DNA of 64,000 nucleotides. It comes from Methylobacter sp. (GTDB taxonomy: Bacteria > Pseudomonadota > Gammaproteobacteria > Methylococcales > Methylomonadaceae). The position numbers and the translations under genes were made by a program. The stretch covers positions 186,001 through 250,000 of the forward strand of contig NZ_JAUXVR010000044.1 of assembly GCF_030680395.1 (NCBI RefSeq), read 5' to 3'. Under the pieces are notes generated by a model. That model made no database searches. It had not been told where the DNA came from and worked only from the letters and a program-made list of their open reading frames with translations. This document shows positions 60,401 to 64,000 of this stretch, piece by piece (position 1 is the stretch's first letter; every line of letters begins with the position of its first letter).

Positions 60401-60848
60401 TCACGCTGCCTTTGTCGACAAAGGCATTGCTGATGTCGCCGATGTCCGGCGCTCGGTTGGCGTTGCCCACGACAATCGGCAGCACCAGTTGGCTGACGGC
60501 GGGCACGCCGGTGCCGTCGCCATCATCGGTCGCCGTTACTGTGATGCTGTATGTGCCCGCTTGGGCAAAACCCGGCGTCCAAAGTATTTCCAAGGTCTCA
60601 GGATCGAATGTCGCGCCGTCCGGCAAACCCGCTACCTGATAGCTGACGGTTGCCGCCGTGGTCTCAGGGCCGGTTGCCGTAGCACCTGCCTGAAAGCGGA
60701 TGCGCGGCTCAAAATCCGGGTTATCGGGATCGAATGCGAAAGCGCTGATTTGTAGCGACTGGCCTTCCAGGATATTCCAAGTTTCGGGCGCATCGAAGAC
60801 CGGCGCGCCGTTGGCGTTGAGAACGTTTAAGACCACGTCCTGGGTCAC
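45486..60848 (-). CDS. Giant multidomain cadherin/Ig-repeat surface or secreted protein (main part)
   Basis: 5,120 codons from GTG 60848, but that is not a true start: the reading continues from the frame upstream after one frameshift. Approximate order: Ig/He_PIG-like repeats (1-780); YD/RHS-like segment (GRISRVTGPDAQGE and YRYDAQGRLALV, about 1110-1170); dockerin-like pair (GDLNRDGNVDGADSEAWQQN and GDLNGDGQTNAADRQLLYAN, about 1275-1325); a beta-propeller-like region (about 2100-2450); a peptidoglycan-binding-like helix set (VEQRLKYLGY to DGKFDDNEQKALKLFE, about 2750-2790); a GH19/endolysin-like domain (RIAAFMSQARAETGG, WVGRGLVQLTHQPSY, about 3140-3436); a matrixin-type protease (LLHEYGHALGLEHSADAHNF, about 3830-3850); five cadherin-like repeats of about 93 residues; His/Asp-rich tracts; a last cadherin-like repeat; tail NKIDWAGQAPLL...LVVRAK. 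Dominated by Gly, Asp, Thr and Val with almost no Cys, as expected for a secreted protein. Confidence 0.85.
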   Translation of the reverse strand: MTQDVVLNVLNANGAPVFDAPETWNILEGQSLQISAFAFDPDNPDFEPRIRFQAGATATGPETTAATVSYQVAGLPDGATFDPETLEILWTPGFAQAGTYSITVTATDDGDGTGVPAVSQLVLPIVVGNANRAPDIGDISNAFVDKGSVIEIPVSVVDADGNPIQVSILGLPRFATYTQNPSNNGTASGVISFAPGANDRGDYTITVVAQDNGDPLRLDSGQASTGSGQTANNSVLTQAKSFVLTVRSETEAPVITAPRQVVAVAGQPLSVALLANDMDQDALTWSANGLPVGAEIQEAIQYGHAALIWTPTVDDIGSRDIELVVTDSGLAPENAGYVQPENPVPNVTKHTVRVVVRAANAAPEMLGVQVNGSQVTDTGATAPIQLNASEGVPLTIELFGRDTDADLIDWATTGLPRGMILDVPSASNGNLAVLRWTPDTFAAQDSNTGTAGQWRFTVRGSDGAAQFERSFEVNVANVNQTPRLLPMPLQLVNEGQTVNFTLRSFDADNDAISMSLVYDSTTPSGVVFDSATGYFEWTPDQNVVNSAIENDHPYSFTFQATDGNATTTQTVQVRVFDTNRLPQLTATNHALVIGQTLSLPVELGAAANPNGISATDPDGAEQTAALVVSFANLPEGASYDAQTRRLNWVPGPGQIGDFTVTAKVSDGKNITARTFTLRVVAEASANQPKITVSTTPSTPALPGQTVIASVRADAWSGIAGIVTEVRGSGLGAADTWQTVALDSAGRMKLLPTQPGLIEVRVTATDRDGFVSSQTHTVRVKNPADTAAPLLAWTDKLSGATAATKPVEISQITALKAGLVEQQLMGYKLQIAPAGSDAWQTLAEHDDAAVSIDRQLDLISIAPSKFANGVYQLRLSAWDLVGRTTEIEAHIIIDTAQKDLSTLTVTDNSYQLAGHTLAFNRNIDTTANNQQTGDLGNWQLALLDTQLTTDQPTTTDSGATASWQEGARVWLQIPENLSEATAKMLSLSFTLSTNSERLGQDPNAPQVFHPEFSDSQGWQLQAHTSVADNAKENLMRQGSHLYDQTTGLPWVPSSYTLIAPDGSRYELDAQGKISAVTFQDGAQWLVSDAGIAAVTGDVTQRVEIQRDSQGRISRVTGPDAQGETVSTVYRYDAQGRLALVRNLNSNDLGTPLAYDSQGKLFTDTITAKFGAAVNWLGDSSANQWTGELVQNGTALAFNVRDSELASTVHSPGAQGAIVYALETELPADANIEVTGATLIGNATVNGKNTLLVRVTEAGAKLIRINGAGAASVRISVAGDLNRDGNVDGADSEAWQQNALDSNPAGDLNGDGQTNAADRQLLYANYGFKANLAPTAVTDLPQGKTHTDLATKMSVSAIAEDIEGDSVFLRVINATHGSAKLSRDGSSLIFTPEAGYAGQATITLQADDGYALGAPIELNVNVSGAALTSIRITNLADLINMQTGQGTRIHAVGDFADEQDVDLTAGSGDYLTLNTLDLSPLGKVGAIAITIDDARDLVSAKAAGAGLISLSRSATDAQQQTYTIRTVAAINAAQPGQLDPQTGELTDTRASLTVTPDVYPGTLTLIPGSTRQLKVHVTDPNTGLNSDVHEASQTAFAGSPETIDEYVDLDTGEITTYIYAAIPAVFSGTRYIVSDDSIASVSDNGLITALRSGQVTVSIVHLGSVVDAYGTVSEQVIGQSDIKLSVQTAQTTDNDPATATPQTIAVNAHEGAAISAETGETVLIGAGALKQDTPVAISRIDLATIDPSTAIFAAQPGGLEAVGAFTLNVGSSTTAYPLQLAIPVQNGIAAQAGDEVWFLRKGKVLAEGSTATNLIYQDTWWVVDNGFISLDAGGNAIAKTASPPYGGLDASGEYMVYKKLPGVISSPFELTVGIGDSMTFAGSVGLTMSFGSTVLPIGITSNMIGIVATMATMGTASSYHFGVPQFADIVIPKVNEPPVINTSAKLPPVMTPYGNVVVPNITGAAANGAGTVTITVDNTNPGQLTGKIMLRALFANGIHIDVQELGGATSGVIRVETSKLETQDGKVFAVGSVSWQLVRIIPGFLPGVAPIEFAGNTARITPKADMAATLTRTGIEFFRENKTISVAQVNLVNKIGTGQAIDFKNKPNNSSVYLTGNKVQPIAFSTDLSRAYVAGTGVIYEIDLLTFQLIDSIPIQGGKNIVSLASVGSLLIVGEGQSYGNGAGNNQLYAMDTNPGSSTYKTFKSIQGTGIENSKLGVAGMTAGPDGQTLVVAMPQMSNTVSLSPNTTDRGNILILDFKTFNFKTGAIAPPIQASLPNDSLSGKTPQVITATRDENRYLVANVSDYNRGLSTLTLTRDADGKITGAKLEAIPLSQPTDKITIDRLDIQRAQSAVLVEQDGVEYAIVSDDNYHFLDPYWKAMYEAPSFVFTPSGPPLAVGGSASAKKVAVGGKLGIVKDPFGREGSPEYLGATLPLDGYGIVNLSLSEDGKVLIGQLKGTYSGNLLSEESLSQKPSQSHAWDVKALIAATLAQTDQDRLRKHISLIDTPNAEQSIANPGSEFRGTIGTAFDPEWINASVEGRMGDVIGVDLKELAARQLLVREGLLTEASAKLPFDKLNEEEYGLITTRMEELHDFSLDQQQLNLFTGRLAETPAMKLLTNNVNASGIPSILSRKSAYSSNALSTETADFTNSGVLFFVPNITDVKNLPSELSDIEKLRAGQTLADKFAGLIFYFKDRLQAANDPETGKGLVTITVKDYASTPNAFVGDRPLDNPGYLAFQLKGGVDTNAQNILDITRVEQRLKYLGYAATNSVSGKPEQEIKVGDGKFDDNEQKALKLFETVVRYTSAIGTGRDSNNIVEIQYRATVTGSGANNKTVKLEEVPGSFKLLSANNPTQAQIEAARAAARQNALRAAGYQSETDLNGIDGKIEADANNAQRKTTIDWLSAYNAPHWLQFFASLGTGYQTTNARLGVNSWMNLQTGGDKGGNVFGTSWVFDLMVASQQANHALNDAVVRPNSLLFAGTGPLGVALNLGINTAYISKTENGSGNQDRVNGKDVILGIIPDKNKDSELGSVPDKGAYKSQQWDLANAQYLAGLLRNPNIDNTNGSPGNSSGANQQDQALLDFLSVYSTTQKGENGGGWNNINIVNSDADTIRTALFGNGTQAGSVINNNQILIGGTAKTLGEEMTAESLAAFMGNMSGVDYQSWVEPLKLAMKEFKIDTPQRIAAFMSQARAETGGLSKLKEQLGPYRVGVILDKFISAFTYNGHENMHSATATITAREARFLNLKDFVKNTLHLSVLDGVSLSDPGVDAPLVNGVRVYSQSMSLATGATWNGVRDLFIDRIYSEDLGTGLVGNGKASDNTAHNWVGRGLVQLTHQPSYLQFADYIQRKHPELITSIGGKSIQDSILENPDLISQNTPNGHMLSALAGAWFWGNNDAKRDNGTSIGRTLNQQADLLQWSNPVSDAGTQDFRRVSRGITTDTESFRKRWDNYRNIPSAQNHISGIVPQATKGGNPYENIQAALKNLGFKSLSAERYDAQFGISLQKREIVPITRSPQPLNAATLESFNTTTVKTDTALSSVIQQLLTQATASLNLNPGDNVMVWFTEPPSAPNQPLITLVVAQVQDQTQITAQTETANQKKRIIGVCEIVNGAGELPEPKTEIYAEANAMHYMYDYEGKDLWFVTNPKTTIIEPPKHGHLEQGYYYPDKGYYGNDSLIAQVEENGVSVEVRFFIHVLEEYVSSSDEPYKWFCNADIPPGATNPWKISIAPIIVDTVSLTDGAYSFSLPEAFAGASPAVTFANLTGTAVGETKGSGANATITLDTDADGHGWYIDYTPYLNDSFLPTSNPNEWVAKAGSEAAGKMDMLSVLLHEYGHALGLEHSADAHNFMGTTLTPGTRRLPSADELTLMAQLVTEAKQNLAGLDGATVSVNGTNPTPSPIPTLPLGAGFGISFLGLTRRNNNSAGSLFGEGATANAPAQYDTAANPALVNGELNSLDGWTTTGNVAVNPSTGSGQAGGEAVLTETAGNQTRLNQVFVLGEHDRFLSFTLANATLGDQATGPDDAFEAALLDANTGLSLLGATGLTRNDAFLNRQANGEEHVASGITRIDNADGSRTYLVDLGGIAAGTTVNLSFDLIGFGQGSEASNSQITVRDLRLGVPQTADDSATLAEDTPAVIDALANDINALHPGFIPVIVNAPSHGQVTINLSNPELGQLGSFSYTPDKDWYGEDSFSYKLSDSRVDSNLATVTLTVTPVNDAPVAVDTALTLAEDATVTIDLLSLAVDVDSSALASAIVSGPAHGSLSQNTDGSWIYTPNANYNGADSFTYKVNDGELDSNLATVTLNIIPVNDAPTAGDQQLVTDEDTPITGNLLAVAADIDSTLLQGRIVAGPQHGQVNVAADGSFTYTPDANYNGADSFTYKVNDGELDSTIATVMLTIVPVNDAPVVSPIASTLLEDGRITLNLLGSTNDVDGDPLSVSVGTPQHGQLLKNADGIYTYVPQADYNGEDSFSYSVSDGQLDSGQALVRLTITAVNDAPVAQDDSVTLDEDNRIHLSIMANDYDVDGDSLNLIIVSQPAHGTLAVNADHTVSYTPLENWSGEDSFSYQLNDGELDSGIATVRLIVTAVADAPTLVLSEVGGASRELFRTGWESVGNRNTNSTLLEQRELEGWIAVARPGKNHGDHDDHDDHDDHDDHDSHEEHGSFEIWSSGDLMRDVQGRRRIVNAASGNGSNWLELNDAKGEGHETLGIERSIETIAGATYILSLDLAGHLGYGADSTRIGIYIDGIKIGSEDSTSPSTMLNWQTRTFQFIGKGGAQTLRIVSEATRRESNGRGMMIDNIALSETLPSNTGFEDAAVPLSVIGAALRDTDGSEILTLSIGAIPVGATLTDGVNSFTATLDNTTADVTGWNLGKLALMPPKDFNGQFALKVIATTTEQSNQSKATVEADLQVTVLPVNDAPLASNVSYTLTEGGGIVIDFAGLISDVDGDVLVLSFTNPKKGKLTKNVDSTYTYTPKHEFSGTETISYSVSDGKLITMASITLTVLPKNDDDEHHHDNGRHHGFKHSEHHGYPSYDDERSAKIIVQSVHPDYGQRHDDRKDAIIVNQYSGRMGNKIDWAGQAPLLGKLKKDDWVAEQLTEQPKEQSLAELTGLVVRAK
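46873..46925 (-). repeat. Short-period Asp-Asp-His tandem repeat in the giant gene
   Basis: A 9-bp unit (reading D-D-H on minus) is repeated about five times, giving a run such as HGDHDDHDDHDDHDDHD in the protein. Two neighbouring tracts are also His-rich (EEHG and, near 45735-45815, HHHDNGRHHGFKHSEHHG). They could bind divalent metal and, being tandem repeats, can expand or contract. Confidence 0.75.
47075..48480 (-). repeat. Five tandem cadherin-like repeats of about 280 bp
   Basis: Repeat starts (NDAP or equivalent) occur at about 48190, 47910, 47635, 47355 and 47075, a period near 280 bp (93 residues). The shared pattern is ...EDxxxxIxLL...DVDxxxL...IVxxPxHGxLxxNxDG..YTPxxNYNGxDSFxYxVxDGELDSxxATVxLxVxPVNDAP. 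This is the Ca2+-binding cadherin-like/Big_9-type repeat common in large bacterial adhesins. Neighbouring copies are close enough in DNA for recombination. Confidence 0.8.
48921..48938. repeat. REP-like element CCTGAGCCTGTCGAAGG inside coding sequence
   Basis: CCCTGAGCCTGTCGAAGG is read in frame on minus as PSTGSGQA within the giant protein, just before GGEAVLTETAG. It matches the core of a dispersed palindromic repeat (CCTTCGACAGGCTCAGG) that recurs at 60164-60205 and, more degenerate, at 62299-62323. Confidence 0.7.
60164..60205. repeat. Tandem REP-like half elements inside the giant gene
   Basis: GTCCTGAGCCTGTCGAG and GTCCTGAGTCCAATCGAAG stand in tandem, read on minus as DSGQASTGSGQT between NGDPLRL and ANNSVLTQ. 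The flanking repeat fold (VVAQDNGDP ... KSFVLTVRSE) is normal, so the element appears inserted without breaking the frame. Confidence 0.65.
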
Positions 60849-63800
60849 TGAGGTGATGACCGGACGCTGCCGGGCGTAGTCCAGGTTGCGGTCAAGGTGA
60901 CCGAGATACGGAAGGCGCCATGCTGGTTATAATCGGGCGTCCATTCCAGCCAGCCGGTCTCAGTGTTCAGTTTGGCCCCGCCGGGCAGCCACGGCGCGCT
61001 GTATTCCAGCGTCACGGTGGTGCCATCCGCCAGGGCTTCGCTGCCAGACACATGACCTGCCAATTGCAGGGCGTATCGTTCCCCTTCCCTCAGCGTTTGC
61101 TGTGCAACTGAGCCTAAAACAGGTTTGGCGTAACCTTGCTCTACGGTCAGGTTAAAATGTCGGCTGCTTGTTGTTATGCCGTCGCTGGCGACGACGGTGA
61201 TATTTTGGTAGACGCCCGCTTGATCGTAACCGGGCGTCCAGCTCAATATCCCGCTGGCTGCGTCAAACACGGCACCTGCAGGCAAGTTGCGGATAACCAG
61301 TGTCAGCGCATCGCCGTCCGCATCGGCTGCGATGATCGGCAAGCTCAGGGCTTCGCCCTCTTTCAGGGTAATATCCCTGACGACGTCAACCACGGGGGTG
61401 TTATTGCCGCCGATAACCGGCAGTTGGAACTTGCGTGTAGCGACCCCGCCGCGACTGTCCTGTACACGCACGATGATTTCGGTATCGGCTGCATCCAGTG
61501 CCGAAGGCGTCCAGTTCAGTGTCGCTACGGCATGATAGCCGTCATCTGCCGACAGAATTTCTGTTGGCGGAGTCAGCGTTACTCCGGCAGGCGCTTGCAC
61601 CAACTCCCAGTAAAATACTGTGCCGTCCGAGTCGATGGCCTCGATTTGTCCGGTCCAGGCTTGGCCTGCTGTAGCCGTATCCAAGGTATCGGCATCAATG
61701 AGACCGGCAACGCTTAATGACGGCGGTAAATTCTCCTGAGGCACGGCGTACACGCCATAACCCAGATTGAATTTGACCAAATCGGCCATGCCTGCGCGGG
61801 TGGCAAACAGGCTCGCAGGGATGACGGTGACAGTTTGATCTGCAATGGTGGCGCCGACGCTAAATGTTCCGCCGTTTGCCAATAAGGCAGCGCTAAGGTC
61901 AAGTATCCACAAATCCGATTGGTCGCCGCCGCCAATGCCTGCGCTATCGATCGAATCGCCGAAATAACGGCCCGGATCCAGCAATAAACTAAGCGGACCT
62001 TTAAGATCGTCGGTACCGATGTTGGTCAGGCTGACATCGTAGCTGATTTCGCCGGTCGCCCGGTCGGCGCGGGTGTTGCTGAACTCAAGCTGCACCTGGC
62101 TGGTCATATCCAGCAATGCGGTAAAGGTGCTGACATAGCCTTGCTCCAAGCGGATTTCGGCGCTGTTTTGCAGGGTGCTGCTGATATTGAGTTGGTACTG
62201 GCCTGCCGCCAATCCCTGCACATCAATCCAGGCGGTTCTTGTCGCGGCATCCCAACGGATATTTGGCGGAGTAATCGCAGCGCCCGCATTAGCGCCCAGT
62301 CCTGTACTGAGCGCAGTCGAAGTGGCGGTTAAGGTAAAGTTTGCCGGATTGAGCACGCTGGCAAGATCCGCCGTTTCCGTTCCGGGTTCGCCTGTCCACA
62401 TGTCCTGGTCGAAGACCACGCCAATCTGCGCCATCGGCAACGGAACCAACGCCCCATCGGGCACGGTGATCGCCTTGACGACCGGCGCTTTGCGCGGCGC
62501 AATCACATCGATATGCCCGGTTTGGGCAATCAGGATACGGCCGTCAGCGGTGGTAATGATGCTTTCGCCGCGGGTGCCGCCATCGGCCAGTTGCAGGACG
62601 CGCTTGCTGGCAAGTTCAACCATCCATACCGAAGCCTGATGCGGTACATTGGCTAATGTGGTTTGTCCATTAATCACCGAACGTTGTTGCAGGTTGCTGG
62701 AGGCTATCAGCAAGCCTTCCAGCGGTGTGCCATCGGCCCCAAACGTAATGCTGTCGATCACGCCGGACAAGCGGTATTCAAGTTCCGGGCGTCCCATAGT
62801 GCGGCCGCTCATTGGAAAGCTGATGATGTCGGTGGTGGGATTGGGCTGGGCGGAGGCCACTTCGCTGCCTGTCCAAGTCACCGCCCACAAGCGGCCATCC
62901 GGGCCGAACGCCAGATCGCCGACACGCTGGTTGCTGAAATGCTTCCAAGTTTTAGCCGCATCGGTTTCGCCGGGATGGAAAATTTCAATGCCGTTTCCCG
63001 ATGAAACGTAGATGTCTCCGGTCGTGGGCTGGATAGCCAGCGAGTGCGTCAACGGGTCCTGGCCGGGTCCGCTAAGGCGCTGCAATTCTTCGCCCGTGTT
63101 TGCATCGACCTGTAGCAATTGCGCGCCGGTCATCACCCATAATTGTCCGAGCTGATCAACGGCCATATCGAGGACCGGTGACTCCAGCGTAAACAATGGC
63201 GTCGTGCTTCTGCCTCCGTCTTTGCCGTAATGGAACACTTCATTACGCAGGCTTCCGGCGCTCGCAAGTATGCTGTGGTCGGCAAGTTCGACCATGGCTA
63301 ATGCGCCAATATCGGCTGCACTGGTTTGGTAGCCGTCGGCAAATCCGCGCAAGGTGAAAGGCGCCATCACTGAGCGCAAATCGGATTTTTGCACAGTCGC
63401 GACATGTCCGGGAAGCTGGCTGCCCGCTTGCTGGAACAGCGCGTTGGCCGCATAACTGCGGTCTGCGGCGGCTAGCGGGAACTCGGCGGTTTGGCTCAGG
63501 CTTTGATTCACGCCCAGCGAGTCGAGTATTTCCTGGCGGCTGCCGTCGTCGGGCAGCACGGCGTTGGTTAAGGAAGCCGTTTCACGGTTGCCCGATTTAT
63601 CGGTCGCCACGACCAAGAATTCGTAACGCTTGCCGGTCTCGCCGGTAAAAACAGCCTGGGTCCTGGAAGGATCGGCCTGACGCAGCCATATCTTGAAATC
63701 TCCGCCGTTTTCGGCGACATAAACGGTGACCGACTTGACGCCGCTATCGTCATCCGTTGCTGTCCAGCTTAAATCGTAACTGGGCGCACCTTGGGCGTCA

Positions 63801-64000
63801 TTGCCTTGGGAGGCCACGGTCAGCAGGGTGCTTGGGGCTTTGGCGTCCAGCGTAACCAGGCTCTTTGCGCTATCGATAGGCGGCGCCGCATCGACAAAAA
63901 TCCGCGCGGAAGAAATGATCTCGGCTTTTGACGGCGCGGTATCCGCTGCCCGCACGGTATAGCTGACAAAACCTTTCTTCAGTTGCTCGGCGTTGGCGAC
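60845..64000 (-). CDS. Giant protein, upstream part (N-terminus beyond right edge; same gene as 45486-60848)
   Basis: At least 1,050 codons, open through the right edge. GTG 63955 is simply an internal codon, with 15 more in-frame codons to the edge. Ig/FN3-like fold near the edge (DDDSGVKSVTVYVAENGG, YEFLVVATDKSGNRE). A six- or seven-bladed beta-propeller-like stretch follows (VLDMAVDQLGQLWVMTG, HSLAIQPTTGDIYVSSG, RVGDLAFGPDGRLWAVTW). Then come a Big_5-like domain (IGVVFDQDMWTGEPGTETAD) and three He_PIG/cadherin-type repeats (LPAGAVFDAASGILSWTPGYD; LNTETGWLEWTPDYNQHGAF). The stop at 60845 interrupts a repeat that continues at once in another frame. The next frame begins TSVTQDVVLNVLNANGAP, so one base seems lost near 60850-60905. 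Together the pieces give one protein of more than 6,150 residues. The N-terminal signal lies off the window. Confidence 0.82.
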   Translation of the reverse strand, partial: VANAEQLKKGFVSYTVRAADTAPSKAEIISSARIFVDAAPPIDSAKSLVTLDAKAPSTLLTVASQGNDAQGAPSYDLSWTATDDDSGVKSVTVYVAENGGDFKIWLRQADPSRTQAVFTGETGKRYEFLVVATDKSGNRETASLTNAVLPDDGSRQEILDSLGVNQSLSQTAEFPLAAADRSYAANALFQQAGSQLPGHVATVQKSDLRSVMAPFTLRGFADGYQTSAADIGALAMVELADHSILASAGSLRNEVFHYGKDGGRSTTPLFTLESPVLDMAVDQLGQLWVMTGAQLLQVDANTGEELQRLSGPGQDPLTHSLAIQPTTGDIYVSSGNGIEIFHPGETDAAKTWKHFSNQRVGDLAFGPDGRLWAVTWTGSEVASAQPNPTTDIISFPMSGRTMGRPELEYRLSGVIDSITFGADGTPLEGLLIASSNLQQRSVINGQTTLANVPHQASVWMVELASKRVLQLADGGTRGESIITTADGRILIAQTGHIDVIAPRKAPVVKAITVPDGALVPLPMAQIGVVFDQDMWTGEPGTETADLASVLNPANFTLTATSTALSTGLGANAGAAITPPNIRWDAATRTAWIDVQGLAAGQYQLNISSTLQNSAEIRLEQGYVSTFTALLDMTSQVQLEFSNTRADRATGEISYDVSLTNIGTDDLKGPLSLLLDPGRYFGDSIDSAGIGGGDQSDLWILDLSAALLANGGTFSVGATIADQTVTVIPASLFATRAGMADLVKFNLGYGVYAVPQENLPPSLSVAGLIDADTLDTATAGQAWTGQIEAIDSDGTVFYWELVQAPAGVTLTPPTEILSADDGYHAVATLNWTPSALDAADTEIIVRVQDSRGGVATRKFQLPVIGGNNTPVVDVVRDITLKEGEALSLPIIAADADGDALTLVIRNLPAGAVFDAASGILSWTPGYDQAGVYQNITVVASDGITTSSRHFNLTVEQGYAKPVLGSVAQQTLREGERYALQLAGHVSGSEALADGTTVTLEYSAPWLPGGAKLNTETGWLEWTPDYNQHGAFRISVTLTATWTTPGSVRSSPQ
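62299..62323. repeat. Degenerate REP-like element in the giant gene
   Basis: GTCCTGTACTGAGCGCAGTCGAAG is read on minus as STALSTGLGA. It is a weaker copy of the element at 48921 with the same CTGAGC...GTCGAAG frame. Confidence 0.5.

Noticed and set aside
45528-63011. Many long plus-strand open frames opposite the giant gene (for example at 53490-54473)
   Set aside because: They are antisense by-products of the giant gene's GC-rich codon pattern; the minus strand carries clear repeat folds and catalytic motifs there.
1-64000. CRISPR arrays, rRNA genes and transposase genes
   Set aside because: None seen. Repeats found are inverted or protein-level tandem repeats, not spaced direct repeats, and no transposase motif is present.

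Overview
The window looks like a chromosomal segment of a gammaproteobacterial (type I, Methylococcales-like) methanotroph or methylotroph. The main reason is a nearly complete serine-cycle and H4F C1-assimilation cluster (mtkBA, mcl, sga, hprA, mdh, mtdA, glycerate kinase, glyA, ftfL), set among genes of gammaproteobacterial type (cobalamin-dependent metH, trkAH, ygiQ, fetAB). The taxonomic call is inference from gene content. No rRNA or methane monooxygenase gene is present to confirm it.

Layout. 1-3.7 kb: a truncated phospholipase-D/cardiolipin-synthase-type gene, an AI-2E-family permease and a BON-domain protein (all minus), then a DapB-like reductase (plus) closed by a 15-bp perfect hairpin. 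3.9-8.8 kb: a decayed hopanoid-type RND (HpnN-like) gene facing a thioredoxin-fold protein, metH and a DUF2970 protein. 8.9-12.5 kb: small membrane, secreted and lipoprotein genes of unknown function plus a 630-aa HTTM/DCC membrane protein. 12.6-15.6 kb: trkH and trkA. 15.6-33.1 kb: the serine-cycle region, with mtkB, mtkA and mcl on minus and sga, hprA, mtdA, glycerate kinase, glyA, ftfL and a DHH protein on plus. It is interrupted by an RRM protein, a CDF metal exporter, fetAB and a minus-strand mdh. Short dispersed repeats lie in its gaps. 33.4-36.5 kb: a spermidine-synthase-like protein, ygiQ and tRNA-Thr(UGU).

36.5-64 kb (right edge): a co-oriented minus-strand block of about 27 kb that looks like an export machine with its cargo. 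In transcription order it holds a giant surface or secreted protein (more than 6,150 residues, running off the right edge, with one frameshift near 60.85 kb), a decayed copy of one of its internal modules, a TolC-family outer-membrane channel, a GAF-GAF-HlyD adaptor, a PqqD-like/M50 site-2-protease/HlyD fusion and a short SecA-like ATPase. There is no ABC transporter ATPase, so this is not a standard type I system. The giant protein carries Ig/cadherin-like repeats, beta-propeller-like stretches, a dockerin-like segment, a peptidoglycan-binding-like and GH19/endolysin-like region, a matrixin-type HExxHxxGxxH metalloprotease motif, His/Asp-rich tracts and a conserved-looking C-terminal tail. 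I regard this block as the most interesting part of the window.

How the genes fit together. In the serine cycle, glyA and sga make and use serine, hprA and glycerate kinase produce 2-phosphoglycerate, mdh and mtkAB convert oxaloacetate to malyl-CoA, and mcl splits it to glyoxylate and acetyl-CoA. ftfL and mtdA supply methylene-H4F. PEP carboxylase and enolase are not in the window.
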